NCBI GenBank assembly: GCA_016794425.1 | Contig: JAEUHR010000010.1 | Span: 59,738 to 123,737 of the forward strand | Length of the DNA: 64,000 nucleotides | DNA from: Planctomycetota bacterium | Lineage (GTDB): Bacteria > Planctomycetota > UBA1135 > UBA2386 | Direction: 5' to 3' | Part shown: positions 34,375 to 43,382 of the stretch, one piece after another | How positions within the stretch are numbered: position 1 is the stretch's first letter | Layout: every line of letters starts with the position of its first letter | Made by a program: the position numbers and the translations under genes | The notes under the pieces: generated by a model | The model's database searches: none | The model's input: only the letters and a program-made list of their open reading frames with translations | What the model was told of the DNA's origin: nothing

Positions 34375-35751
34375 GTGCGGCAGCAGGCGGCAGTGTTCCC
34401 GGTCGGGCTCTACGGCATGCTGCTGTTCGCCCTCTGCTGGCTCACGCTGCCCAACGTGTTCGCGCCGCTCGAACGGCTGCTGCTCGGCGCCGTGTGCCTG
34501 GTGCCGCGCGCGGCCTCGGAGTGGTCGGGGCAGCCGGCGTTCGCCGCCGAGGCCGACGCGCGCGAACGGACCGAACTGCGCACGGCGTTGGCCACGCGGC
34601 TGCGCGGCGAGGACATCGGCGGCGGGCGGGCGCTGCTGGCCAGCGACCTCGAGCCGGTCTACTGCGCCGTGCGCGAAGTGCTCGGCGACGGCAGCCGGCG
34701 CGGCGGCGCCGGCCAGCCCGCCGAGCTGCTGCTCGAGGCGACGCACGCCGAACTGGACGACTGCGCCGCGTTCGTGACCAAAGGCGACGCGCTGCTCGGG
34801 TTCCTGGTCCCCGCCGGCATCGGCGTCGCGGCGGACGACGGACCGGGCCAGCCAGCCCGGGTCGTGTTGCTGCACCACCGCGCCGCGCCGCCGGTCTACG
34901 CGGCGATGCCGCTCGACGACGGCGCACACCTGCGGCTGGTCGTTCGCGGTGCGGCGACCGTCGACCCGGCGCCGTTGCGCGTCGACCTGTGGGACGACCC
35001 GTACCGTGCGGCGCGGCTCGACCGCGGCGGCCACGTCGTGCGCACGCTGGCCCTCGACGACGGCGCGGCGGCGGTGCCGCCCGGCCTGCAGCTCGGCCGC
35101 ACCCGGATCTGGGGCTACGACGGCGACGACGGCCAGGCGGCGCTGGCGATCGGCGTGTTCGTCGTGCCGCCGTACGAGCCGCGCGCGCTGTCGCATGTCG
35201 TCGTCTGGCGCGATCGCCGCCGTGCCACGGCGGTCCCTGCGGCCGCGCCTGCCGATGCGCCGCAGCGCCGCTTCGCGGTCGTGCGCGACCTGCCCGGCGC
35301 CGTGCACGGTCGGCACCTGCTGATCGCGGCCGGCGAGATCGCCGCCGGGGCCGCGGTCGTGCAGCAGGGCATGCTCCTCGGCACCGCGCGGGACCTCGCG
35401 TTCGGGCTCGGCCTCGTGACCTCGTTCGGCGCGTCGCGGCACCGCTGGAGCCTGCTGTTGCTGCCCGACGATCCGGAGGCACCGCCGCGCGAACTCGACG
35501 GCCGCGTCGTGCGCGCGGCCGGCCACGAAGCGTGGGTCGCCTGCCACACCGCTGCCGACGCGAACGCGCGGCTGCCGGCCGGGCAGCTGTTCACGGGCAG
35601 CAACGGGCCCGGCTGCCCGGCGGGTCTGTGGATCGGCAGCGCCGAGCCGGTGGCCGACGATCGCACGCTGCTGCTGGTCCGCACCCGGCCGCTGCCGAGC
35701 CCGCGCGCAGTCGAGGTGTGGACGCGGCCCGAGCCGTCGGGAGGCCGCTGA
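34375..35751 (+). CDS. MreC-position protein, highly divergent
   Basis: A 458-aa protein between mreB and the mreD-like gene, exactly where mreC is expected. GTG 34375 follows an ACGGAGGGA ribosome site. One membrane helix near the N-terminus ('VGLYGMLLFALCWLTLPNVF') is followed by a short helical stretch and two long beta-rich domains, as in MreC's topology. The sequence shows little of the MreC consensus apart from 'FVTKGDALLGFL'- and 'GLVTSFGASRHRWSLLLLPDD'-like strands, and it is 150 residues longer than usual. The role (periplasmic scaffold linking MreB to PBP2/RodA) is inferred from position and topology. The stop overlaps the next start. Confidence 0.7.
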   Translation: MRQQAAVFPVGLYGMLLFALCWLTLPNVFAPLERLLLGAVCLVPRAASEWSGQPAFAAEADARERTELRTALATRLRGEDIGGGRALLASDLEPVYCAVREVLGDGSRRGGAGQPAELLLEATHAELDDCAAFVTKGDALLGFLVPAGIGVAADDGPGQPARVVLLHHRAAPPVYAAMPLDDGAHLRLVVRGAATVDPAPLRVDLWDDPYRAARLDRGGHVVRTLALDDGAAAVPPGLQLGRTRIWGYDGDDGQAALAIGVFVVPPYEPRALSHVVVWRDRRRATAVPAAAPADAPQRRFAVVRDLPGAVHGRHLLIAAGEIAAGAAVVQQGMLLGTARDLAFGLGLVTSFGASRHRWSLLLLPDDPEAPPRELDGRVVRAAGHEAWVACHTAADANARLPAGQLFTGSNGPGCPAGLWIGSAEPVADDRTLLLVRTRPLPSPRAVEVWTRPEPSGGR

Positions 35752-36227
35752 TGCGCTGGCTCTGGTGGTTCGTACTGGCGCCGCAGACGTTCCTGCTGGC
35801 CGGGTTCTGGCGCGACGCCGGCCTGCCGCCGCTCGACGTGGCGGTGCTGTTCTGCGTGTTCCTGGCGTTGTTCGCCGACCGCGCGGCGCTGCCGTGGCTG
35901 CTGCTCGGCGCGGCGCTCGGGCGCGCGCTGGTCGACGAGGCGTCGCTGCCGGTGCAGATCCTGGTGCTCGGTGTGCCGGTCGCCGTACTGCTGCCGCTGC
36001 GCAGCTTGTTCTTCGGCCAGCGCTGGCTGTGGCAGGCCGTCGCCGCGGCTGCCTGCGCCGTCGCGGTGCCGCGGCTCGCGGGGCTGTGCGGCCGCCTGTT
36101 CGACCAGCCGTCGGCGAGCGCGCAGCTCGACGGCATGGCGGTCCTGTGGGCCGCGCTGCTGTTGCCGCCGCTGCTGGTCGTGCTGCGCCGGCTGCCGCCG
36201 TTCCGCGCCTTCGAGGAACGGACTTGA
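35751..36227 (+). CDS. mreD: MreD-like membrane protein
   Basis: A 158-aa hydrophobic protein with about four to five membrane helices ('FVLAPQTFLLAGFW', 'LDVAVLFCVFLALFADRAALPWLLLGAALG', 'VQILVLGVPVAVLLPLRSLFF', 'MAVLWAALLLPPLLVVL'). Size, topology and place in the operon match MreD, a family with weak sequence conservation. The ATG shares bases with the stop of the previous gene (CTGATG), and its own TGA overlaps the TTG start of the transpeptidase gene. Confidence 0.72.
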   Translation: MRWLWWFVLAPQTFLLAGFWRDAGLPPLDVAVLFCVFLALFADRAALPWLLLGAALGRALVDEASLPVQILVLGVPVAVLLPLRSLFFGQRWLWQAVAAAACAVAVPRLAGLCGRLFDQPSASAQLDGMAVLWAALLLPPLLVVLRRLPPFRAFEERT

Positions 36228-38596
36228 GCACGACGCGCGCCCGCATCGGGGTGGTGGCCGGCGCGCTGGCGGCCGGCTTCTGCATCGTCGTGCTGCACCT
36301 GTGGTACGTGATGGTGCACCAGCACGAAGCGTGGGCGCAGCGCAGCCGCGAGAACCGCTGGGCGTTCCGCTCGGTGCCGAGCCAGCGCGGCATGCTGCTC
36401 GACCGCCATGGCCGCGTGCTGGCGCACGACGAGCCGGCGATGCAGCTGTCGGTCTACTACCTGCGGTTCCGCCTGCGCCACCCGGTCGGCGCGGCGGTGC
36501 ACGGCGCGACGCGCTGGGCCGCCCTGCAGCCCGACCGCGGCAGCGCCCGCTACGGCTACGCCGACGGGGCGCTCGGGCCGATGGCGGCGGCCGAACACCT
36601 GCTGGCGATGCCGGCGCGCGTGCTGAAGCGCGGCGTGGTCGAGAAGGAGGTGGCCGCCGACCTCGCATTCGAGGTCACGACCGTGCTGTCGGCGTGCAGC
36701 GGCCTGACCCGGCGGCGGGTCTACTCGGCGTTGCGCGAGGCCGCCTCGGCGCCCGGCCTGGTCGCCTGTGGCGACGTGCTGCCGATGCCGCGCGACGAAC
36801 TGCTGGCGGCGTTCGCCGCGACGCTGGCGTCGCTGCGCCGGTTCGATGCCGAACTGGTGGCGCTGCAGCGCGAACGGCTCGCGACGCGCGCACTGCCGAC
36901 CGCCGAAGTGGAGGGGCTGATGGCGCGGCTCGACGACCTGCGCCGGCGCAGCCTCGCCGGCCAGCGCGTCACGTGGACCGAGGATGTCACCGATGCGAAC
37001 GGCGCGACGACGACCGTCGAACGCACCGGCAGTCTGGTCGAGGAGGTCACGCGCGTGCTCGACGACCACGTGCCGTTCGAGTTCGCCGCGCGGCTGCGCG
37101 TGGGCGCCGCACGCCATCCGGGGCTCGAGGTGCACCCGTCGATCCGGCGCGTCGTCGTGCCGCCGTTCGGGTCGGCGCTCGCCGTGCTGCTCGGATCGGT
37201 GCGCGAGATCGACCGGGCGCGGCCCAACGACGAGTGGTTCCACCGCTACGTCGAGCGCGAGCTGCCGGCCGACTGGGTCGCCGAGCTGCCCGCCGGCGCG
37301 GGCAGCGACGTCGAAGCCGACGCCGGGGTCCTGCAGCAGCAGGTCGTCGAGCGCTACGTCGACGCGGTGCGGCAGTGGGAGCGGCGCGGCACGGCCGGCC
37401 TCGAGTGGACGTTCGACGACACGCTGATGGGACGGTTGGGCATGCGGCTAGTCGAACGCGACGCGAGCCGCCGCGAGCAGGCGCTGTGGACGCACCTCGG
37501 TGTCGAAGCCGGCGACGATGTCCGGGTCACGGTCGACGCCGACCTGCAGGCGATCGCGGAACGCCGCGTCGCGGCCGTGCAGCAGCAGATCGCAGCTTCG
37601 CACGTGGCCGAAGCGGACCGCGGCCACGTGCAGGCGGCGCTGGCGGTGATCGACGCCGGCACCGGCGACGTGCTGGCCTACGCCGGTGCGCCGGTCGACA
37701 GCAGCGCACCGCGCAACCTGCCCGGCGTCTGGTGGAAGGGCAACGGCTCGCTGGGCTCGGTCGTGAAGCCGCTGGTGCTGGTCGAGCAGTTGCGCCGCGA
37801 GGCGCTGGCCGTCGAGCACCGGCCTATCGCGACGTTCGATCCGTGCGCCGGCAAGTACGTGTTCGGCCACCAGAGCCTCGGCTGCCTGCACGCGCACGGC
37901 GACCAGGGCCGCGACCCGGTCGATGCGATCGCGGTGTCGTGCAACTCGTTCTTCTTCCAGTGCGCCGAGGGCTTCGGCGCCGAGGGCGTCGCGCAGGCAC
38001 TGCGTCGCTTCGGCCTGTGCCGCCCGGCGGGCGACGCGGATCCGTTCGCGGCCTGCTGGCAGCCGAGCGTCGCCGGCGTGCCGATCGCCACGCCGCGGCT
38101 GTCGACCGCGCAGGCGGTGCCGATGCGCGCGGTCGGCTACGGCGTCGAAGCGTCGCCGCTGTCGGTGGCGCGCGCCTATGCGGCGCTGGCGACGGGCTCC
38201 CTGCCGACGCTGGGGCTGCGTGCCGACGCGCGCCGGCCGGTGGTGGCGCTCGGCGACGTGCACGCCGAACTCGAAGTCGTGCGCGCGGGGCTGCGCGCCT
38301 GCGTCGACACCGGCACCGCCCGCGACGTCACGCTGCTGCGGCACTTCGGCGTGTTCGGCAAGACCGGCACCGCCGAGGTCGGGCGCGACGAACAGAACAA
38401 CGCCTGGTTCGCGGGCTACCTGCCGGGGCCCGGCGGCGACGGCGTGCAGCTGTGCTTCTGCGCGGTGGTCTACTGGGTGCCGCACGGCGTGCACGGCGAC
38501 GAGGCCGCGGGCCGGCTCGTCGCCGATTGGTTGGCCGAGGTCGAGGCCGAGCCGACGCTGGCGGCGCGCTACCTCGCGGCGGGGGTCGGGCGATGA
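36224..38596 (+). CDS. PBP2-type class B penicillin-binding protein (elongation transpeptidase)
   Basis: A 790-aa membrane-anchored transpeptidase that cross-links peptidoglycan in the side wall with RodA. A TTG start overlaps the mreD stop (TTGA). One N-terminal helix (about residues 8-28) is followed by the pedestal start 'RSVPSQRGMLLDRHGRVLAHDEPAMQLSV'. The catalytic motifs are intact: S512-V-V-K515, S572-C-N574 and K713-T-G-T716. The pedestal/linker part between residues 80 and 420 is enlarged and helix-rich compared with E. coli PBP2 (633 aa total), which may reflect extra contacts. Regulation is through the operon. Confidence 0.92.
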   Translation: MSTTRARIGVVAGALAAGFCIVVLHLWYVMVHQHEAWAQRSRENRWAFRSVPSQRGMLLDRHGRVLAHDEPAMQLSVYYLRFRLRHPVGAAVHGATRWAALQPDRGSARYGYADGALGPMAAAEHLLAMPARVLKRGVVEKEVAADLAFEVTTVLSACSGLTRRRVYSALREAASAPGLVACGDVLPMPRDELLAAFAATLASLRRFDAELVALQRERLATRALPTAEVEGLMARLDDLRRRSLAGQRVTWTEDVTDANGATTTVERTGSLVEEVTRVLDDHVPFEFAARLRVGAARHPGLEVHPSIRRVVVPPFGSALAVLLGSVREIDRARPNDEWFHRYVERELPADWVAELPAGAGSDVEADAGVLQQQVVERYVDAVRQWERRGTAGLEWTFDDTLMGRLGMRLVERDASRREQALWTHLGVEAGDDVRVTVDADLQAIAERRVAAVQQQIAASHVAEADRGHVQAALAVIDAGTGDVLAYAGAPVDSSAPRNLPGVWWKGNGSLGSVVKPLVLVEQLRREALAVEHRPIATFDPCAGKYVFGHQSLGCLHAHGDQGRDPVDAIAVSCNSFFFQCAEGFGAEGVAQALRRFGLCRPAGDADPFAACWQPSVAGVPIATPRLSTAQAVPMRAVGYGVEASPLSVARAYAALATGSLPTLGLRADARRPVVALGDVHAELEVVRAGLRACVDTGTARDVTLLRHFGVFGKTGTAEVGRDEQNNAWFAGYLPGPGGDGVQLCFCAVVYWVPHGVHGDEAAGRLVADWLAEVEAEPTLAARYLAAGVGR

Positions 38597-39768
38597 CCGC
38601 GGGCGAAGGGCTGCCGACCTCGCGGCTCGCCGTGCTGCGGCGCGTCGACGGCTGGGTCGTGTTGTGTGTCGCGGCGCTGGCGCTGTGCGGGCTCGCGTTC
38701 ATCGGCTCGGCGACGCGTGACGATCCGCAGTTCGGCACGCAGCAGGCGCGCCAGGCGTTGTTCCTGGCCTGCGGCGCCGGCGTCGGCTTCTTCGCGCTGC
38801 TGCCGCACTACGTGCACGTCGTGCGCGGCGCCTGGTTGTTCTACGGCGCCGTCGTGCTGGCGCTGCTGGGGCTGCCGTTCTTCGCGCCGGTGATCAACGG
38901 TTCGCAGCGCTGGTACGCGCTGCCGGGCTTCTCGATCCAGCCGAGCGAGTTCGCGAAGCTCGGTGTCGTGCTGGCGCTGGCGGCGCTGCTGCGCTTCAAG
39001 AGCCGCGCGCGCACGTTCGACGGCCTGATCGTGCCGATGCTGGTCGCCGCGGTGCCGGCGCTGCTGATCCTGCGGCAGCCGGACCTCGGCAGTTCGCTGG
39101 TGTTCGGGCCGATCCTGCTGGCGATGTGTTATGCCGCTGGCGCGCCGGCGCGCAGTGTGCTCGCAGTCGTCGCGATCGGCGCCGTGGGGCTCGTGCTGGC
39201 CTATCTGACCGTGCTGCACGACTACCAGCGCGAACGCGTGTCGGTCTGGCTGCAGCACTGGACCTGGGACGAGGCCGACCTGACGCAGACGGCCGTGCGC
39301 GACGTGCTGCGCGACGCCGGCTACCAGCCGTGGCAGGCACTGATCGCGCTGGGCGGCGGCGGCCTGTGGGGGCACGGCCTCGGCAACGGGCCGCAGAACC
39401 GCTACGACTTCCTGCCGTACCGCAGCGAGGACTACGTGTTCGCGGTGGTCGGCGAGGAGATCGGCTGGGTCGGGTGCCTGGTCGTGCTCGGCCTCGTCGC
39501 GGCGCTGGTGTCCGGTCTGCTGGCGATCGCGATGCGCACGCGCGAGCGCTTCGGCCGGTTGTGCTGCGTCGGCGTCGCGACGTGGATCGGCGGCCAGACG
39601 CTGTGCCACGTCGCGGTCTGCGGCTGGCTCGCGCCGGCTACCGGCCTGCCGATGCCGCTCTTGAGCTACGGCGGCAGTTCGACGCTGGCTGCGCTGCTCG
39701 GCATCGCGCTGTGCCTGAACGTCGGCGCGCGCCGCGAACCGATCCTGGCCGGCGACGGGTTCCGCTGA
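38593..39768 (+). CDS. rodA: RodA peptidoglycan polymerase (SEDS family)
   Basis: A 391-aa SEDS glycosyltransferase with about ten membrane helices. The family signatures are 'NGSQRWYALPGFSIQPSEFAKLG', the catalytic-Asp-type loop region 'VWLQHWTWDEADLTQTAVRDVL', 'GGGGLWGHGLGNGPQNRYDFLPYRSEDYVFAVVGEEIGWVG', and 'GLPMPLLSYGGSS' near the end. It polymerises lipid II together with the PBP2-type protein. The ATG overlaps the stop of the transpeptidase gene (ATGA). It converges with the Gln-rich protein gene, 7 bases away. Confidence 0.95.
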   Translation: MTAGEGLPTSRLAVLRRVDGWVVLCVAALALCGLAFIGSATRDDPQFGTQQARQALFLACGAGVGFFALLPHYVHVVRGAWLFYGAVVLALLGLPFFAPVINGSQRWYALPGFSIQPSEFAKLGVVLALAALLRFKSRARTFDGLIVPMLVAAVPALLILRQPDLGSSLVFGPILLAMCYAAGAPARSVLAVVAIGAVGLVLAYLTVLHDYQRERVSVWLQHWTWDEADLTQTAVRDVLRDAGYQPWQALIALGGGGLWGHGLGNGPQNRYDFLPYRSEDYVFAVVGEEIGWVGCLVVLGLVAALVSGLLAIAMRTRERFGRLCCVGVATWIGGQTLCHVAVCGWLAPATGLPMPLLSYGGSSTLAALLGIALCLNVGARREPILAGDGFR

Positions 39769-39775
39769 CGCGGCG

Positions 39776-40489
39776 CTACCGCCCGCTGCCCTGCTTCTGC
39801 TTCAAGTAGGCTTCCCAGTACTTGCGGTAGCGCTCGGGCACCTTCGGCGACGAGCCGCGGTTCTTCAGGAAGTTCACGTACGGCTGCAGTTCGCCCCAGC
39901 CCTCTTCACCCTGCGGGTTCTGGCCCGGGCCGGTGGCCGACTCCGGCGGGCGGTTGCCGGGCCGGTTCTCGGCGGCGGTCTGCGCGTCCTGGCCGCCCTG
40001 CGGCTGGCCCTGTTGCGGCTGTGCTGGCTGCGGCTCGGTGCCGCCTGGCTGCGGTTGCGGCTGGTCCTGCTGCTGCGGCTGCTGCACGAAGTCGGGCGTG
40101 CCGTTCTCGCGGCGGTTCTGCGGCTGGCCCTGCTGCGGTTGGCCCTGGCCCTGGCCTTGCCCGTCCTTCGGCTGTTGCGACTGCTGCTGGTCTTCGGACG
40201 GCGAACCGCCGCCGCCCTGGTTCTTCATCTCGTTGAGCTTCTCGATCAACTTGTCGATGCCGTCCTGCACGGCCTGCCCACGTTCGCGCGCCTGATCGAG
40301 CATCTGCGTCGGCTGTGCGCGCGCCTGGTTGGCCTTGCCGGACTCGAGCAGCAGGCGGTCGATCTCCTGCAGCTGCTGCTCGACGGAGCGCGCGATCTCC
40401 TGGATCTCGTGCATCGGATCGCGGCCCTGCGCGCACAGGCCGCTGGCTGCCGCCAGGAACACCGCCACCGAGAGCTGGATACGTCGCAT
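39776..40489 (-). CDS. Exported Gln/Pro-rich low-complexity protein
   Basis: A 237-aa protein, the last gene of the nine-gene minus-strand operon. Signal peptide MRRIQLSVAVFLAAASGLCAQ, then a helical segment of about 70 residues ('IQEIARSVEQQLQEIDRLLLESGK...'), then a 100-residue Gln/Pro/Gly tract, then a conserved-looking tail 'WGELQPYVNFLKNRGSSPKVPERYRKYWEAYLKQK'. That tail recalls the end of planctomycete proteins encoded beside DUF4175-like genes. There is no enzyme motif. It is 10 bases downstream of the large coiled-coil gene. Confidence 0.8.
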   Translation of the reverse strand: MRRIQLSVAVFLAAASGLCAQGRDPMHEIQEIARSVEQQLQEIDRLLLESGKANQARAQPTQMLDQARERGQAVQDGIDKLIEKLNEMKNQGGGGSPSEDQQQSQQPKDGQGQGQGQPQQGQPQNRRENGTPDFVQQPQQQDQPQPQPGGTEPQPAQPQQGQPQGGQDAQTAAENRPGNRPPESATGPGQNPQGEEGWGELQPYVNFLKNRGSSPKVPERYRKYWEAYLKQKQGSGR

Positions 40490-40499
40490 CGTCGTTGCC

Positions 40500-43382
40500 T
40501 CAGCGGCCTTCGCCGCCCTGTTGGTCGTCCTGCTGCTGCATGGCCTGCATCGCTTCCTCGATGCCCTGCTTGATGCGCTGGAACAGCTTCGTGATCTCGC
40601 CGTGGCGGTGCGACAGGCGCTGGATCAACGCCACCTCGGCGTCGCTGATCGCCTCGTCACCGCGCGCGGCCACCAGCACGCGCAGGTTCTCGGTCGCCCG
40701 CTGCGTGTCGCTGCCGAGCTTCTTCAGCATCTCGAGTTCCGCGATCAGCGAGACGAGCTTCTCGCGCTGCGGGCTGAACCGGTTCTGGCCTTGCTGCTGC
40801 TGTTGTTGTTGCTGTTGTTGCTGCTGCTGGCGGCGCTGGCGTTCGCGCTCCAGCGCTTCGAGCAGGTCGACCGAGCGGCGCTCGACGTCCTGCTGCAGCA
40901 TCGTCGTGTAGTCGCCGGGGTCCGGTGCGCGGCCGGCGAGGCGGCGCGCGACCTCACGCAGGTCGTCGGCGTTGGCCTGCAGCACGGTCTGGTAGACCAT
41001 GTTGCCCTCTTCGGTCAGCGCGGCGATCAGGAAGTCGAGCTGGCCGGCGAGTGCCTGCTCCTCCTCGCCGAGGCCGTTCAGCTTGCGCCGCGCCGGGCGC
41101 GACAGCCCGCCGGCCGCGGCTTCGCGCTGCGCCTCGAGCGTCTGCGCGGTGATCGGCCGCTGCTTGTCGAGGAACGTGGTCAGCTCGTCCTTCATCCGGA
41201 ACAGCAGTTCTTCCTGGCGCAGGTCCTGGTAGCGATCGACTTCCTGCTGCAGCTCCTCGGCGGCCTGCTGCAGCTGCTCCCGCGCTTCCTGTTGCTGCTG
41301 GTCGGCCTCGTCGGCATCGCCCTGCTGCATCGCCTGCTGTGCCCGCCGGGCCGCCGCCGCCGCCTGTTCGGCAGCGCGTTGCGCCCGCGGGTTGCCGCGC
41401 TGCTCGAGTTCCTTCGCCAGGCGCACGATGTCCTCGCTGAGCTGTTGCTGGCGCTGTGCGAGGTCGCGGATGGCCTGCTGTTGCTCCGGCGTCAGCTGGC
41501 GGTGTTGCTGCAGCTGTTCGACCGCCTGCTGCAGAGCTTCGGCCGCCTGCTGCTGTGCGTTCGCGGCGCTGGCCTGTTCGCCCTGCTGCAGGCGCTGCTC
41601 GGCAGCCTGCATCTTCTGCGCCGCGCGGTCGAGCTGCGCCTGCGCGGCGGCCTGCTGCTCCGGCGTGATCGCGCCGGCTGCCGCCGCCTGCTGCATCGCC
41701 TGCTTGGCCTGCGCGGCCTGCTGCGCCAGCTGCTGTTGGCGCTCGGCCGCCGCGGCGAGGTCCTCGGCGCCGCCCTGGTTGGCCGCCTGCAGCGCCTGTT
41801 CGAGCTGGGCCTGCGCCTGTTCGAGCTGCTGGCGCGAACGCGCGACCGCGGCGTCGACGTCGGGCCGCGCGCCACGGTCGCGGGCGGCCTGCAGGCCCTG
41901 CTCGGCGCTGCGCTGGGCCTCGGTCGCCGAGCGCAGGTGCTCGCCGGCCGCCTGTTCGGTGGCCTGCGGATCCGGCGTGTTCTGCAGCTCCTGGGCCGTG
42001 GCCGCCGACTCGGCGGCCATGCGTGCGGCCTGCGTGCCGGCGTCGGGATTCTGCTCCTGGTGCCGCTGCCGCGCCTGCTCCAGCGCCGTGACGGCGCGGT
42101 CGACTTCGGCGCGGGCCTTGGCCAGATCACCCTGCTGCAGCGCCTGCTCGGCGGTATCGAAGTGCTCGGCGGCGGCCGCGGCCGAAGCGCCGGCCGAGGC
42201 CTTCGGGTCGGCGGGCTGCTGGCCCTCGCGCAGCCGTTCGGCGATCTTCGCGGCGTCCTGACCGATCTGGTCGCTGGTGCGCGTGTTGGCCGTGGCGGCC
42301 TGCTGGGTGCGTTCCTGTGCCAGTTCTTCGCCGCGCGTGCCGAGCTGCTGCAGGGCTTCGCGCTCGGCCGGCGTGCTGCCCTGGGGTGCGGCGCGCAGCT
42401 GGTCGCGCAGTTCTTCCCAGCCGCGGTCGCGCATCGGGCCGTCGGGGCCACCGGGCTGCAGCGGGGCTTCCTGCACCTTGGCCTCGAGCCGATCGAGCGC
42501 CTCGCGCAGCGCACCCTCGTCGTTGCCCGCGGCGCGTTCCTTCAGCTCCCGCGCGGCGGCGCCGAGTTCCTGCTGCCGCGCCTGGTCGCGCAGGCTGCCG
42601 GCCAGTTCGCGGCCCTTCTGCACCAGCTCGCCGAGGTCGAACTCGCGCTGCCGGTTGGCGCCGGTGCGGCCGGCGGTCTCTTCGGTCACGCCGGCCTCGA
42701 GGCGGGCCTGCTGCCGCAGCAAGTCGCGCACGCGGTCGAGCGCGCTCTCGAGGAACGGCCGGCGCGTGCCGGCGTCGACGGCGTTGCGCTCCGCTTCGCG
42801 CCGTTCGGCTGCCGCCAGCTGCTGCAGCTGGTCGGTCAGCGCGCGCTCGGCGTCGCTGCCGTCGGACTGCGCCGCGGCGCGCGTGGTCGCCTGCAGTTCG
42901 GCCTGGCGTCGTTCGAGTTCGCGCGCCGTGGCCGCCTGCGCGGTCGCGGCGGCCATCTGCTGGTCGAGCTGCTCGACCGACTTGCGCTCGAGCAGGATGT
43001 TCAGCAGGCGTTCGAGGTCTTCGACGACCTCCTTCTGCTTGCGCATCGCCTCGGTCAGTGCGGTGGCGGCGAGGTCGTCGCGGATGCTGGCGACGTCGCG
43101 CAGCACGCCGCTGCGCTCGAGGTGGTCGAGGCCCTGGCGCAGCAGTTCGACCTGTTCCTTCTTGCCCTCGCGTTCGTAGCGCTGCTGCAGGCGCTGCATC
43201 AGTGCCTGCAGCCGCTCGGCCTTGCGCAGGATCTCGTCCTGATCGCGGCGCAACTGCGCCAGCTGTTCGGCATCGGCGGGCGTCGCGGGTGGGGGCGTCT
43301 GCGCCCGCAGCGGGACGGAGGCCAGCAGGAACGCCGCCGCCGATGCGGCGCGCAGCGAGTTGCCAGTCAGCATGAGCCTCAT
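40500..43382 (-). CDS. Large exported Ala/Gln/Glu-rich coiled-coil protein
   Basis: A 960-aa protein. ATG 43380-43382 overlaps the stop of the DUF4175-like gene and starts signal peptide MRLMLTGNSLRAASAAAFLLASVPLRAQ. Almost all the rest is predicted helical coiled coil, dominated by Gln, Ala, Arg and Glu ('LAQQAAQAKQAMQQAAAAG...'). A pure glutamine run of more than ten residues near the C-terminal quarter is encoded by a CTG/TTG tract at about 40790-40825. An opposite-strand Leu-rich frame of similar size is its mirror and is not a gene. It is likely a periplasmic structural or chaperone-like protein working with its operon partners. No family function is known to me. Confidence 0.85.
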   Translation of the reverse strand: MRLMLTGNSLRAASAAAFLLASVPLRAQTPPPATPADAEQLAQLRRDQDEILRKAERLQALMQRLQQRYEREGKKEQVELLRQGLDHLERSGVLRDVASIRDDLAATALTEAMRKQKEVVEDLERLLNILLERKSVEQLDQQMAAATAQAATARELERRQAELQATTRAAAQSDGSDAERALTDQLQQLAAAERREAERNAVDAGTRRPFLESALDRVRDLLRQQARLEAGVTEETAGRTGANRQREFDLGELVQKGRELAGSLRDQARQQELGAAARELKERAAGNDEGALREALDRLEAKVQEAPLQPGGPDGPMRDRGWEELRDQLRAAPQGSTPAEREALQQLGTRGEELAQERTQQAATANTRTSDQIGQDAAKIAERLREGQQPADPKASAGASAAAAAEHFDTAEQALQQGDLAKARAEVDRAVTALEQARQRHQEQNPDAGTQAARMAAESAATAQELQNTPDPQATEQAAGEHLRSATEAQRSAEQGLQAARDRGARPDVDAAVARSRQQLEQAQAQLEQALQAANQGGAEDLAAAAERQQQLAQQAAQAKQAMQQAAAAGAITPEQQAAAQAQLDRAAQKMQAAEQRLQQGEQASAANAQQQAAEALQQAVEQLQQHRQLTPEQQQAIRDLAQRQQQLSEDIVRLAKELEQRGNPRAQRAAEQAAAAARRAQQAMQQGDADEADQQQQEAREQLQQAAEELQQEVDRYQDLRQEELLFRMKDELTTFLDKQRPITAQTLEAQREAAAGGLSRPARRKLNGLGEEEQALAGQLDFLIAALTEEGNMVYQTVLQANADDLREVARRLAGRAPDPGDYTTMLQQDVERRSVDLLEALERERQRRQQQQQQQQQQQQQGQNRFSPQREKLVSLIAELEMLKKLGSDTQRATENLRVLVAARGDEAISDAEVALIQRLSHRHGEITKLFQRIKQGIEEAMQAMQQQDDQQGGEGR

